DNA of 64,000 nucleotides from SZUA-309 sp050185825. GTDB lineage: Bacteria; Pseudomonadota; Gammaproteobacteria; Pseudomonadales; Azotimanducaceae. The notes under the pieces were generated by a model. That model was not told where the DNA came from, ran no database searches, and was given only the letters and a program-made list of their open reading frames with translations. Of this stretch, positions 32,710 through 44,066 are shown in pieces (the first letter of the stretch is position 1; each line of letters begins with the position of its first letter). The stretch covers positions 124,001-188,000 of the forward strand of contig JBFWZA010000013.1 in NCBI GenBank assembly GCA_050185825.1. Direction: 5' to 3'. A program made the position numbers and the translations under genes.

Positions 32710-33992
32710 CGGTGCCGGACTTCGCCGTTGCCGAAGACGACGAACTTCTGGCAGGTCAGTCCTTCCAGACCCACCGGCCCCCGGGCGTGCAGCTTGTCCG
32801 TGGAGATGCCCACCTCGGCGCCCAGACCGAACTCGAAGCCGTCCGCGAACTGGGTGGACACGTTCACCATCACCGAGGCCGAATCCACCTCGGCCAGAAA
32901 CCGGCGCGAGTGGGCGTAATTGCTGGTGACGATGGTGTCGGTGTGGTGCGAGCCGTAGGTATTGATGTGCTCGATGGCCTGGTCCAGCCCGTCGACGACC
33001 CGCACGGACAGCAGCGGGCCGAGATACTCCGTGTGCCAGTCCTGCTCGGTTGCCGCCTCCACCGCGATCCGTGACCGGGTGCGTTCGCAGCCCTTCAGCG
33101 TCACGCCCGCCTCGGTGTAGGCCGCCAGCAGCCGCGGCAGGATCCGATCCGCCACCGCGTCGGCCACAAGAAGCGTCTCCAGCGCGTTGCAGACGGCATA
33201 CTTCTCGGTCTTGGAATTCACGGCCACGGCCAGCGCCATGTCCAGATCCGCATCGTTGTCGATGTAGACGTGGCAGATACCGTCCAGATGCTTGATCACC
33301 GGAATGGTGGACTCGGCGCTGATCCGCTCGATGAGGCTCGGGCCGCCGCGCGGCACGATGATGTCCACGCAGTCCTTCATCTTCAGCAGCTCGCCCACGG
33401 CCTGACGATCCGTGGTGCTCACCAGATGCACCACCCCTTCCGGCAGTCCGGCTGCCCCCAGACCCCGCCGGATGCACCCGGCGATGGCCCGGTTCGACTC
33501 GATCGCCTCCGAGCCGCCGCGCAGGATGCAGGCGTTCCCCGACTTCAGACACAGGGCGGCGGCATCCACGGTGACGTTCGGCCGGCTCTCGTAGATGATG
33601 CCGATCACGCCCAGCGGCACGCGCATGCGACCAACCTGGATGCCCGTGGGACGGTAGGCCAGATCCGTGATCTCACCCACCGGATCCGGCAGGGCGTCCA
33701 CCTGCAGCACGCCTTCGATCATGCGATCGATGGCGGCGTCATCCAGCAGCAGGCGGTCGACCAGCGGGGCGTCCAGGCCGTTTTTCGCCGCCCGCTCCAT
33801 GTCGATGCGATTCGCCGCCTTGAGCGCGGCCCGATCCTCTCCGAGGGCATGGGCGATGGCGGCGAGCGCGCGCGATTTGACCCCGGTGGGCGCTGCCGCG
33901 ATGACGCGGGATGCCGCCCGGGCGGCCTCGCCCACGCCCCGCATGTAGCCGGCGATGTCCATTTCCCTGGTGTGTTCTGATGCGCTGCTCAT
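32706..33992 (-). CDS. proA: Gamma-glutamyl phosphate reductase, 428 aa
   Basis: It makes glutamate-5-semialdehyde in proline synthesis. Motifs: IGIIYESRPNVTVDAAALCL, the active-site Cys in KYAVCNALETLLV, and the C-terminal GLGAEVGISTDKLHARGPVG. ATG 33992 has GGAT upstream and is preferred over the 25-residue longer frame. proB is not adjacent; nadD follows with overlapping codons. Confidence 0.97.
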   Translation of the reverse strand: MSSASEHTREMDIAGYMRGVGEAARAASRVIAAAPTGVKSRALAAIAHALGEDRAALKAANRIDMERAAKNGLDAPLVDRLLLDDAAIDRMIEGVLQVDALPDPVGEITDLAYRPTGIQVGRMRVPLGVIGIIYESRPNVTVDAAALCLKSGNACILRGGSEAIESNRAIAGCIRRGLGAAGLPEGVVHLVSTTDRQAVGELLKMKDCVDIIVPRGGPSLIERISAESTIPVIKHLDGICHVYIDNDADLDMALAVAVNSKTEKYAVCNALETLLVADAVADRILPRLLAAYTEAGVTLKGCERTRSRIAVEAATEQDWHTEYLGPLLSVRVVDGLDQAIEHINTYGSHHTDTIVTSNYAHSRRFLAEVDSASVMVNVSTQFADGFEFGLGAEVGISTDKLHARGPVGLEGLTCQKFVVFGNGEVRHR

Positions 33993-34063
33993 GATGATCC
34001 TGCCCGGCGTCCGGCCTGCGGGCCTGCACGTGGGCCGGCCATTATACGCCCTGAGCGGGCCGG

Positions 34064-34666
34064 TCACCCCCGAAGCTTGTTCACCAGCCGGGTCAGCTCC
34101 TGCAGTCGCTCCCGGGGCAGCTGCAGCTGCAGCAGGCTCTGCTTGATCTCCGCCTCGATGGGCAGCAGCTCCGAGAGCCGCCAGCCCACCGAACGGGCGT
34201 CATTCAGGTCGATGTCCAGATTCAGCTTCTGCACACCCGGGTGCGTGAGCAGCTCGGTGAGCAGCTCCACCAGGTCCCGGTGTTCGGCACTGACCGTCAT
34301 GACCGGCTCTTCCGGCAGGTAGGCGACGCGCCCGAGGAGCAGGTGGTCGCTCTGCTCGCGAACGTCCCGGACCCTGAATTTCCGACCCCCGCGCACGGTG
34401 ATGCCGAGCCGGCCGTTGCCGAGCTGATTGAAGTCGACGATGTGGGCCTCGGTGCCGATGTCGAAGAGCCTCGGTCCGGGACGGTCGGCCCGCCAGGTGT
34501 CGCTGCCCTGGCGGATGAGCACCACACCGAACGGGCTCTCGTCCCGCAGGCAGCGACTCACCAGGCCCAGGTAGCGCGGCTCGAAGATCTGCAGCTGCAG
34601 GTTGCCGCCCTGGAACAGGACGGTGCCCAGCGGAAACAGCGGTAGCTCGGTCTCGGTGGGATCCAT
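34064..34666 (-). CDS. LON peptidase substrate-binding (N-terminal) domain protein, 200 aa
   Basis: The sequence ELPLFPLGTVLFQGGNLQLQIFEPRYL starts like Lon, but there is no ATPase or protease domain. The C-terminal half is helical (LQLPRERLQELTRLVNKLRG). Stand-alone LON-domain proteins of this size are widespread and uncharacterised. It is the first gene of the minus-strand proA-nadD-rsfS group, 71 bases before proA, and diverges from uppP. Confidence 0.9.
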   Translation of the reverse strand: MDPTETELPLFPLGTVLFQGGNLQLQIFEPRYLGLVSRCLRDESPFGVVLIRQGSDTWRADRPGPRLFDIGTEAHIVDFNQLGNGRLGITVRGGRKFRVRDVREQSDHLLLGRVAYLPEEPVMTVSAEHRDLVELLTELLTHPGVQKLNLDIDLNDARSVGWRLSELLPIEAEIKQSLLQLQLPRERLQELTRLVNKLRG

Positions 34667-34771
34667 GGCCGCACTCTACCACCCCGTGCCGACGTCCGTA
34701 CCGCGACCAGCCCCTGGCGGCGCCTGCGCCAGCGCAGACGTGGCAGATCGGGCGCTGCTAGACTGCGCGCC

Positions 34772-35566
34772 GTGGATTGGCTGCAGATCATCACCCTCGC
34801 GCTCGTGCAGGGCATCACCGAGTTCCTGCCCATCTCCAGCTCCGCACACCTGATCCTGGTGGCGAAATTCGGCAGCTGGGGAGATCAGGGCCTGGCATTC
34901 GACGTTGCCGTGCACCTGGGCACCCTGACGGCGGTCTGCCTCTACCTGCGGCAGGATCTCGGCCGCTACCTGACCAGCGGTGTCCGCTTCGCCGCCGGGC
35001 GGGGCGCCGATGCGGACCTCCAGGAGATGCTGAAGGTCGGTCTGGCGACCTTGCCCGTGGTGGTCGGCGGGGTGCTGCTGCAGGAGGACGTGGAGGGTCG
35101 GCTGCGAGCCACCACCGTCATCGCCACCACGACCATCGTCTTCGGCCTGGTGCTGGCGGTCGCCGACCGGTTCCGGGGCACCCGGGAAACGGTGACCTGG
35201 ACCCAGGCCGGGCTCATCGGCCTGGCGCAGGCGCTGGCGCTGGTGCCCGGCACCTCGAGATCCGGAATCACCATCACGGCGGCCCTGTTCCTCGGCCTGA
35301 CCCGCCAGTCGGCCGCCCGCTTTTCATTCCTGCTCTCCATTCCCACCATCGCCGGTGCGGCGCTGCTGATGCTCGTCGAGCTGATCGCCGCGCCCGAGCC
35401 GGCGTTATGGGGAGACCTGCTGATGGGTGCAGTGCTGGCCGGCGTTTCCGCCTACCTCTGCATCTCGGCGTTCATCGCCCTGGTGGAGCGGACGGGCATG
35501 CTGCCTTACGTTATTTACCGTATTGCGTTGGGGATTGTTCTCTTTTTAGCCGGCGCTGTTTATTAG
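34772..35566 (+). CDS. uppP: Undecaprenyl-diphosphatase, 264 aa
   Basis: UppP (BacA) recycles the undecaprenyl carrier for peptidoglycan and other envelope polymers. The two catalytic regions are EFLPISSSAHLILV (residues 17 on) and PGTSRSGITITAAL near residue 162, among about eight membrane helices. GTG start at 34772. Codon composition becomes AT-richer in the last 20 codons. It converges on ssb across a palindrome-rich gap. Confidence 0.96.
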   Translation: MDWLQIITLALVQGITEFLPISSSAHLILVAKFGSWGDQGLAFDVAVHLGTLTAVCLYLRQDLGRYLTSGVRFAAGRGADADLQEMLKVGLATLPVVVGGVLLQEDVEGRLRATTVIATTTIVFGLVLAVADRFRGTRETVTWTQAGLIGLAQALALVPGTSRSGITITAALFLGLTRQSAARFSFLLSIPTIAGAALLMLVELIAAPEPALWGDLLMGAVLAGVSAYLCISAFIALVERTGMLPYVIYRIALGIVLFLAGAVY

Positions 35567-35604
35567 GCCGGCGGAGCCGGCCGTTGCCGGCACCTGCGGT
35601 GCCG
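35566..35604. repeat. Two short inverted repeats after uppP
   Basis: GGCCGGC/GCCGGCC (35566-35582, three-base loop) and CGGCACC/GGTGCCG (35588-35604, loop TGC) follow the uppP stop. Neither is followed by a T-tract, so they are not classical terminators, though they could protect the 3' end of the mRNA. Confidence 0.7.
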
Positions 35605-35709
35605 CACGCTCTAGGTCCCAGCACTCGCTGTTACTACGACGCTTCAGATCTGTTATTCAGTTCGTTCGCGACGAACGAACGGCTCGACGGCTCTGAAGCG
35701 TCGTAGTAA
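35605..35709. repeat. Folded-back copy of the ribosomal-operon repeat
   Basis: The left half matches the repeat found upstream of rpsL, rplV, rplX and rpsK (CACGCTCTAGGT ... TTACTACGACGCTTCAGA ... TTCAGTTCGTTCG). An exact 18-base reverse copy of its core, TCTGAAGCGTCGTAGTAA, follows at 35692-35709. Inside lies a second perfect inverted repeat, GTTCGTTCG / CGAACGAAC (35660-35680, loop CGA). The result is a long cruciform-capable sequence in the uppP-ssb convergent gap. Confidence 0.9.
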
Positions 35710-35733
35710 TCCAAGTATTACGACCCCGGAGCG

Positions 35734-35784
35734 GCCGGCACCTCTGGTGCCGGCACCACCTGTCTCGCATGCGAGACAGGTGGT
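35734..35784. repeat. Tandem strong palindromes abutting the ssb stop codon
   Basis: GCCGGCACC/GGTGCCGGC (35734-35754, loop TCT) is followed by a perfect 30-base palindrome at 35755-35784, each half starting ACCACCTGTCTCGCA. The last base is shared with the ssb stop codon. On the minus strand there is no T-run after them. They probably end or stabilise the ssb transcript. Confidence 0.85.
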
Positions 35785-36236
35785 CAAAAGGGTATATCGT
35801 CGTCGAAGTCGTCGTCCGACAGGGTGGCGGCATTGCTGCTCGCGGGCGGGCCCGCGTAGGCGTTTCCGGAGTCTTCGAATCCCGTCGGCGCGCCGCTGCC
35901 GCCGCGGGAGTCCAGCATCTGCATATCCCGAGCCATGATCTCGGTGCGATAACGCTTCTGGCCGTCCTGCTCCCAGCTCGAGGTGCGCAGGCTGCCCTCG
36001 ATGTAAACCTTGGAGCCCTTCTTCAGATACTCGCCGGCAATTTCCGCCAACCGGGCGAAGCACACCACGTTGTGCCACTCGGTGCGTTCCTGCTGCTCGC
36101 CGGAGGTGCGGTCCCGCCAGCTCTCGCTGGTGGCGACGCTGAAGCTCGTCACCGGGGTGCCACCCTGGGAGTAGCGGGTTTCCGGGTCCCGGCCCAGATT
36201 GCCGATCAGAATGACTTTGTTGATTCCCCGTGCCAT
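35784..36236 (-). CDS. ssb: Single-stranded DNA-binding protein, 150 aa
   Basis: The OB-fold begins MARGINKVILIGNLGRDPETR and includes SFSVATSESWRDRTSGE and WHNVVCFARLAEIAGEYLKKG. A short Gly-rich linker leads to the acidic tip DDDFDDDIPF that recruits partner proteins. Divergent from uvrA, as in many gammaproteobacteria. Confidence 0.98.
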   Translation of the reverse strand: MARGINKVILIGNLGRDPETRYSQGGTPVTSFSVATSESWRDRTSGEQQERTEWHNVVCFARLAEIAGEYLKKGSKVYIEGSLRTSSWEQDGQKRYRTEIMARDMQMLDSRGGSGAPTGFEDSGNAYAGPPASSNAATLSDDDFDDDIPF

Positions 36237-36504
36237 GTTTCGTCCTCGGTTCTCTTGTCCTCGATTCTGTTCGGACTCGCGTCGCGCCCGCTTCTGTCGG
36301 CAGGCGTCCCGGTTCGTTCAGGGGCGCCAATATACTGCATCGGGGTGTCGGAAGGCAGGGCACGCACCGGGAACCACGCCCGCCGATGCCTACGGACCGG
36401 GTCAGCGGTCGCCCCCTGTCAGGAGACTGGGGCCTTGCGGTTGCCCCGCGGAAACCATCCGGCTATGTTGCCGGGTTTCCCTGCTGATCGGGCACAAACG
36501 ACAC
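36237..36504. other. Divergent intergenic region between ssb and uvrA
   Basis: There are 268 bases with no supported gene. A TATACT sequence (36331-36336) could be a -10 element for uvrA but has no convincing -35. I found no CTGT-N8-ACAG LexA box, which is present here in E. coli. Confidence 0.5.
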
Positions 36505-39320
<2,816 letters not shown>

Positions 39321-39330
<10 letters not shown>

Positions 39331-39364
39331 GCGAGCAGGCGTGCTTGCCTGAGCGAGCAGGCGT
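39321..39364. repeat. Perfect 22-bp tandem duplication spanning the uvrA stop
   Basis: The unit GCTTGCCTGAGCGAGCAGG plus CGT occurs twice without mismatch (39321-39342 and 39343-39364). The first copy contains the last codons and stop of uvrA, so the second repeats that stop in the untranslated region. Confidence 0.9.
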
Positions 39365-39407
39365 GCTCGCAGCGCCCGGCGGGATCGCCACCCCCTGAAA
39401 AGCACAA

Positions 39408-39436
39408 CGCCCGGGCCGCTGTGCGCGGACCGGGCG
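39408..39436. terminator. Terminator hairpin between uvrA and rplQ
   Basis: CGCCCGG and CCGGGCG enclose an inner CCGC/GCGG pair. On the minus strand the stem is followed by TTGTGCTTTT, giving an acceptable end for the alpha operon; on the plus strand CTTCTATTC follows. Probably serves both convergent units. Confidence 0.65.
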
Positions 39437-39473
39437 CTTCTATTCACGGAAGGCGCCGGAGCGTGAAGCGGGG

Positions 39474-39902
39474 CTACCGCTGCTCGGCTTCCGCGGCCTC
39501 TTCGGTCTCCGCTTCGGCATAGTCGAGGTCTTCCTCCTCGACACGGGGGCGGTCCACCAGCTCGATGTAGGCCATGGGTGCGGCGTCTCCGGGACGGAAT
39601 CCGCACTTCAGAATCCGGGTGTAACCACCCGGGCGGTCCGCATACCGCGGGCCGATCTCGGTGAAGAGCTTGCCCACCGCCGCTTTGCTGCGGGTGCGCG
39701 CAAACGCCAGCCGGCGGTTGGCCACGGAATCGGTCTTGGCCAGCGTGATCAGCGGCTCGGCGACCCGACGCAGCTCCTTGGCCTTGGGCAGGGTGGTCTT
39801 GATGACCTCGTGCTCGATGAGCGACGCGGCCATGTTCTTGAACATGGCCTGGCGATGGGAGCTGTTTCTGCTCAGCTGTCGTCCACTCTTGCGATGACGC
39901 AT
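39474..39902 (-). CDS. rplQ: 50S ribosomal protein bL17, 142 aa
   Basis: The start MRHRKSGRQLSRNSSHRQAMF is highly conserved, with TLPKAKELRRVAEPLITLAK and GYTRILKCGFRPGDAAPMAYIE following. An acidic tail (EEEDLDYAEAETEEAAEAE) extends it beyond the E. coli length. Last gene of the alpha operon, 12 bases after rpoA. Confidence 0.98.
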   Translation of the reverse strand: MRHRKSGRQLSRNSSHRQAMFKNMAASLIEHEVIKTTLPKAKELRRVAEPLITLAKTDSVANRRLAFARTRSKAAVGKLFTEIGPRYADRPGGYTRILKCGFRPGDAAPMAYIELVDRPRVEEEDLDYAEAETEEAAEAEQR

Positions 39903-39914
39903 GGTTCTATATCC

Positions 39915-40904
39915 TCAGTCGTCCGAGCGCAGGCTCGCCGGGGGCCAGTTCTCCAGGCGCATGCCCAGGGAGAGGCCACGGGAAGCCAGCACGTCCTTGA
40001 TCTCGGTCAGGGACTTCTTGCCCAGATTCGGCGTCTTCAGGAGCTCCACTTCCGTGCGCTGGATGAGATCACCGATGTAGTAGATGTTTTCCGCCTTCAG
40101 GCAGTTGGCAGAGCGCACCGTGAGCTCGAGATCGTCCACGGGCCGGATCAGGATCGGGTCGATCTCGTCTTCCTTCTCCTCCACCTGCACCTGGGTGTCG
40201 CCTTCGAGGTCCACGAACACCGCCAGCTGCTGCTGGAGAATGGTGGCCGCCCGACGGATGGCGTCTTCCGGGTTGATGGTACCGTTGGTCTCCAGGTCCA
40301 GAATCAGCTTGTCCAGGTCGGTGCGCTGCTCTACGCGGGCGCTCTCGACGCTGTAGGACACACGCTTCATCGGGCTGTAGGTGGCGTCCAGGCGCAGCAC
40401 GCCAATTGGGCGGCTCTCCTCTTCGTCCTCCTCCAGGCTGTCGACCGGCACGTAGCCGCGACCACGGGTTACCCGAGCTTCGATGCGGATCGCACCGTTC
40501 TCGTTCAGCGTGCAGATGACGTGATCCGGGTTGGCGATCTCCACGTCCTGGGTCAGCTGGAAGTCTCCAGCCGTTACCTGACCGGTGCCGTCCTTGGACA
40601 GGCTGATGATGGCCTCGTCCTGGTTGTGCAGCACGGCCGCGATACCCTTCAGATTCAGCAGGATGTCGATCACATCCTCCTGAACCCCTTCGATGGTGCT
40701 GTATTCGTGCAGGACGCCGTCGATCTGAACCTCGGTGATCGCGCAGCCGGGCATGGACGACAGCAGGATTCTCCGCAGCGTGTTGCCCAGCGTATGTCCG
40801 AACCCACGCTCCAGCGGCTCCAGGGTCACGCGTGCCCGCGTCTTGGCAATCTCCTGGACGTCGATGTGGCGAGGTGTCAGAAACTCTGTAACGGACTGTG
40901 CCAT
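39915..40904 (-). CDS. rpoA: RNA polymerase alpha subunit, 329 aa
   Basis: The N-terminal assembly domain has LEPLERGFGHTLGNTLRRILL and GCAITEVQIDGV. After the linker the C-terminal domain carries LTVRSANCLKAENIYYIGDL and NLGKKSLTEIKDVLASRGL, which contact UP elements and activators. ATG 40904 gives the usual 329 residues. Follows rpsD by 25 bases. Confidence 0.99.
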   Translation of the reverse strand: MAQSVTEFLTPRHIDVQEIAKTRARVTLEPLERGFGHTLGNTLRRILLSSMPGCAITEVQIDGVLHEYSTIEGVQEDVIDILLNLKGIAAVLHNQDEAIISLSKDGTGQVTAGDFQLTQDVEIANPDHVICTLNENGAIRIEARVTRGRGYVPVDSLEEDEEESRPIGVLRLDATYSPMKRVSYSVESARVEQRTDLDKLILDLETNGTINPEDAIRRAATILQQQLAVFVDLEGDTQVQVEEKEDEIDPILIRPVDDLELTVRSANCLKAENIYYIGDLIQRTEVELLKTPNLGKKSLTEIKDVLASRGLSLGMRLENWPPASLRSDD

Positions 40905-40929
40905 GTGACTTCGTTCTCCTTGAGCCTGC

Positions 40930-41550
40930 TTACTTGGAGTAGAGCTCGACAATGAGGTTTTCGTTGATTTCGGGGGGCAGTTCCACCCGATCCGGATAGC
41001 GCCGGAACACCCCTTCCATCTTCGTGGAATCCACGTCGACCCACTCCACCGGCGCACGCTGGCTGGCGAGCTGCAGCGCTGCCTGAATCCTGAGCTGTCC
41101 GCGCGACTTCTCGGTCACGGACACCACGTCCTCCGGGGATACCTGGTAGGACGGAATATTCACCGACTGGCCGTTCACCAGAATGGAACGGTGAGACACC
41201 AGCTGTCGGGCCTCCGAGCGTGTGGAGCCGAAACCCATGCGGTAGACCACGTTGTCCAGCCGGGATTCCAGCAGCCGCAGAAGGTTTTCGCCCGTGGCGC
41301 CGCGCTGACGATCCGCCTTCTTGTAGTAGTTGCGGAACTGCTTCTCCAGGACGCCATAGATGCGGCGCACCTTCTGCTTCTCACGCAGCTGCACCGCGTA
41401 GTCGGACAGACGTGTCCGACGGGCGCCATGCTGCCCCGGCGGATTGTCGATCCGGCACTTGGAGTCGATCGGACGCACGCCGCTCTTGTGGTACAGGTCC
41501 GTACCTTCGCGGCGCGCCAGCTTGAGTTTGGGTCCAATGTATCGGGCCAT
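40930..41550 (-). CDS. rpsD: 30S ribosomal protein uS4, 206 aa
   Basis: MARYIGPKLKLARREGTDLY, then KQKVRRIYGVLEKQFRNYYK and the S4/HMM RNA-binding domain (LESRLDNVVYRMGFGSTRSE). The N-terminus lacks the CxxC zinc pairs of the C+ form. In E. coli S4 represses the alpha operon by binding a pseudoknot near rpsM; I did not identify the equivalent site here. Confidence 0.98.
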   Translation of the reverse strand: MARYIGPKLKLARREGTDLYHKSGVRPIDSKCRIDNPPGQHGARRTRLSDYAVQLREKQKVRRIYGVLEKQFRNYYKKADRQRGATGENLLRLLESRLDNVVYRMGFGSTRSEARQLVSHRSILVNGQSVNIPSYQVSPEDVVSVTEKSRGQLRIQAALQLASQRAPVEWVDVDSTKMEGVFRRYPDRVELPPEINENLIVELYSK

Positions 41551-41597
41551 TCCCTACCTCTGTCTATCTCTTGCGGCTCGAGCCCCGGGGCTCGCCC

Positions 41598-41972
41598 TTA
41601 TACCCGCCGTTTCTTCGGCGGCCGACAGCCGTTGTGCGGGATCGGCGTCACGTCGGAAATACTGTTGATCTTCAGCCCCGCGGCATTCAGTGCCCGCACG
41701 GCGGACTCGCGTCCCGGCCCCGGGCCCTTGACCAGCACGTCCACGCTCTTCATGCCGTTTTCCACGGCAGTCGTGGACGCCTTCTCGCAGGCAACCTGTG
41801 CCGCAAACGGCGTGCTCTTCCGGCTTCCCCGGAATCCCGATCCACCGCTCGTCGCCCAGCAGACCGTGTTGCCCTGGCGGTCGGTGATCGTGATGATCGT
41901 GTTGTTGAAGGAAGCGTGGATGTGGGCTACGCCATCTACCACGATTCGCTTTGCACCTTTCTTCTCGGCCAT
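41598..41972 (-). CDS. rpsK: 30S ribosomal protein uS11, 124 aa
   Basis: Core motifs AHIHASFNNTIITITDRQGN and GSRKSTPFAAQVACEKA, ending IPHNGCRPPKKRRV. The ATG at 41972 has AGGAAAAAG directly upstream and gives the normal length; a GTG at 41990 is in frame but unlikely. The Shine-Dalgarno sequence lies exactly at the end of the repeat array 41982-42183. Confidence 0.98.
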   Translation of the reverse strand: MAEKKGAKRIVVDGVAHIHASFNNTIITITDRQGNTVCWATSGGSGFRGSRKSTPFAAQVACEKASTTAVENGMKSVDVLVKGPGPGRESAVRALNAAGLKINSISDVTPIPHNGCRPPKKRRV

Positions 41973-41981
41973 CTTTTTCCT

Positions 41982-42183
41982 TCCGGACACGCTCGAGGTC
42001 GTATCACTTGTTGTTACTACGACGCTCTAGATCTGTTGTGCCGTTCTTTCCTCTAAATCACGCTCAGCGTTCGTTCGCTTGCACTACTACGACGCTTCAG
42101 AGCTGCCTTTCTTCCTTAGGTCACGCTCAGCGTCTGTTAACTTGCACTACTACGACGCTTCAGAGCTGCCTTCAGTTCGTTCC
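41982..42183. repeat. Three tandem copies of the ribosomal-operon repeat upstream of rpsK
   Basis: Copies run about 41982-42052, 42055-42115 and 42116-42183, with cores at 42014-42035, 42084-42105 and 42147-42168. The second and third cores are identical (ACTACGACGCTTCAGAGCTG), the first has CTCTAGATCTG. Each copy also contains a CACGCTC-type arm before the core, CACGCTCAGCGT in two of them. The array fills almost the whole gap between rpsM and rpsK. Confidence 0.92.
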
Positions 42184-42202
42184 TGATTCGCTTACCCAGC
42201 AC

Positions 42203-42559
42203 CTACTTGCGGATCGGGCGGCGGGGGCCCTTGCGGGTCCGGGCGTTGGTGCGCGTCCGCTGACCACGAACCGGCAGTCCGCGGCGGTGGCGGATACCCC
42301 GGTAGCAACCCAGATCCATGAGCCGCTTGATCGCCATGTTCTTCTCACGGCGCAGATCACCCTCGACGCTCATCTTCGCAATCTCGTTGCGGATCGCGTC
42401 CAGCCTGTCTTCCGGCAGATCCTGGATCTTCACGCTCGGATTGACGCCGACGGCCTCGCAGATCTTCGCGGCGGTGGTGCGACCGATACCATAGATATAG
42501 GTCAGCGAGATGCCCGCGTGCTTGTTGTCCGGGATGTTGATACCGGCAATACGTGCCAT
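42203..42559 (-). CDS. rpsM: 30S ribosomal protein uS13, 118 aa
   Basis: MARIAGINIPDNKHAGISLTY and GIGRTTAAKICEAVG, then CYRGIRHRRGLPVRGQRTRT and the basic tail RKGPRRPIRK that reaches the P-site tRNA. First gene of the alpha operon, 30 bases after rpmJ. Confidence 0.99.
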   Translation of the reverse strand: MARIAGINIPDNKHAGISLTYIYGIGRTTAAKICEAVGVNPSVKIQDLPEDRLDAIRNEIAKMSVEGDLRREKNMAIKRLMDLGCYRGIRHRRGLPVRGQRTRTNARTRKGPRRPIRK

Positions 42560-42589
42560 GCGATTAAGCTCCTGTTTTCCCTGACGCCA

Positions 42590-42706
42590 TCAGCCCTGGC
42601 GCTGCTTGTGCCGCGGTTCAGTGCTGCAGATCACGCGCACCACACCGTTGCGCTTGATGATTTTGCAACCCCGGCAGATTTTCTTTACTGATGCTCTGAC
42701 TTTCAT
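42590..42706 (-). CDS. rpmJ: 50S ribosomal protein bL36, 38 aa
   Basis: The short frame MKVRASVKKICRGCKIIKRN continues GVVRVICSTEPRHKQRQG. Cys11, Cys14, Cys27 and His32 form the zinc-ribbon of the C+ form. It sits between secY and rpsM, its usual place, with GAGAGG upstream of the ATG at 42706. Confidence 0.97.
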   Translation of the reverse strand: MKVRASVKKICRGCKIIKRNGVVRVICSTEPRHKQRQG

Positions 42707-42734
42707 TTGCTACCTCTCAAGATCGCTCGCCCCG

Positions 42735-44066
42735 CTACCGTACCCGGGCGTTGCGGCCGTATCCCTTCAGATTCGATTTTTCCATCAGCTTGGCGTACTG
42801 GCTGGACATGAGGTGTGACTGCACCTGCGACATGAAATCCATTGCCACGACCACGACGATGAGCAGCGCCGTGCCGCCGAGCTGGAACGTGATGTTGAAC
42901 GCCACGATCATGAACTCCGGCAGCAGGCAGACGGCGGTGACGTAGGCCGCGCCGAACACCGTCAACCGGGTGATCACATCGTCGATGTACTTCGCCGTCT
43001 GCTGACCGGGACGGATACCGGGTACGTAGGCACCCTGTCGCTTCAGGTTGTCCGCCACGTCCTTCGGATCGAACATGATGGCGGTGTAGAAGAAGCTGAA
43101 GAAAATGATGCCGCCCGCAAACAGCAGGATGTAGAGCGGCTGACCCGGAGAAAGCACCAGCGCGATCTGCTGCAGCCAGTCCATACCCGGCGAGTTACCG
43201 AACCATTGCGCCATGGACGCGGGCGCGAGCAGCAGGCTCGAAGCGAAGATGGCCGGAATGACACCCGCCATGTTGATCTTCAGCGGCAGGTGCGAGCTCT
43301 GCCCCTGATAAACGCGCCGACCCTGCTGGCGCTTCGCATAGTTCACGGTGATCCGGCGCTGGCCGCGCTCGACGTAAACCACCAGACCGACGATGGCGAT
43401 GGCCAGAAACGCGATCGCCAGCAGCGCGATGATGTTGATATCACCCTGACGCGCAGCTTCGAAGGACTGGCCGATGGCGGCGGGGAAGCCGGACACGATA
43501 CCGGCGAAGATGATCAGCGAGATGCCGTTGCCCACGCCCCGCTCCGTGATCTGCTCGCCGAGCCACATCATGAACAGCGCGCCCGTAACGAGGGTGGTCG
43601 TAGCCACGAACAGGAAGGCGAAGCCCGGCGTGAACGCCAGACCCTGATTGGCCAGGGTGACGGACAGCGAGGTGCCCTGCACAAGGGCGATCAGCAGCGT
43701 GCCGTAGCGCGTGTACTGGGTGATCTTGCGACGCCCGGACTCACCTTCCTTGCGAAGCTGCTGAAGGCTCGGATACATCATGGACATCAGGTTCATGATG
43801 ATGCTCGAGGTGATGTAAGGCACCACGCCCAGCGCCAGGATACTCATGCGCTCCAGCGCACCACCGGAGAACATGTTGAACAGGTCGAGGATACCGCCCT
43901 GCTGCTGGTCGAAAAGGGCCGCCAGCCGCTCCGGGTTGATCCCGGGCACAGGGATGTGCGTGCCCGCCCGATAGACGAGCAGAGCCATCAGCACGAACAG
44001 CAGGCGGTTGCGGAGCTCCGAGAGCCCGGCTGCCGCGCCTGCGAGTTGTCCGGCGTTGGTTGCCAT
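42735..44066 (-). CDS. secY: Protein translocase channel SecY, 443 aa
   Basis: Ten membrane helices. Landmark segments include RAGTHIPVPGI near the N-terminus, the plug region after GGALERMSILALGVVPYITS, the ribosome-binding loop LRKEGESGRRKITQYTRYGT and GIRPGQQTAKYIDDVI. The start ATG overlaps the rplO stop by one base. Works with SecE, SecG and SecA. Confidence 0.99.
   Translation of the reverse strand: MATNAGQLAGAAAGLSELRNRLLFVLMALLVYRAGTHIPVPGINPERLAALFDQQQGGILDLFNMFSGGALERMSILALGVVPYITSSIIMNLMSMMYPSLQQLRKEGESGRRKITQYTRYGTLLIALVQGTSLSVTLANQGLAFTPGFAFLFVATTTLVTGALFMMWLGEQITERGVGNGISLIIFAGIVSGFPAAIGQSFEAARQGDINIIALLAIAFLAIAIVGLVVYVERGQRRITVNYAKRQQGRRVYQGQSSHLPLKINMAGVIPAIFASSLLLAPASMAQWFGNSPGMDWLQQIALVLSPGQPLYILLFAGGIIFFSFFYTAIMFDPKDVADNLKRQGAYVPGIRPGQQTAKYIDDVITRLTVFGAAYVTAVCLLPEFMIVAFNITFQLGGTALLIVVVVAMDFMSQVQSHLMSSQYAKLMEKSNLKGYGRNARVR

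Noticed and set aside
36331..36336. TATACT as uvrA -10 element
   Set aside because: No acceptable -35 hexamer at 16-18 bases upstream; left as an unassigned site.
42014..42183. Possible CRISPR array (three cores at 63-70 base spacing)
   Set aside because: The intervening sequence is also repeated rather than unique, there are only three units, no cas genes are near, and the same unit occurs at other loci.
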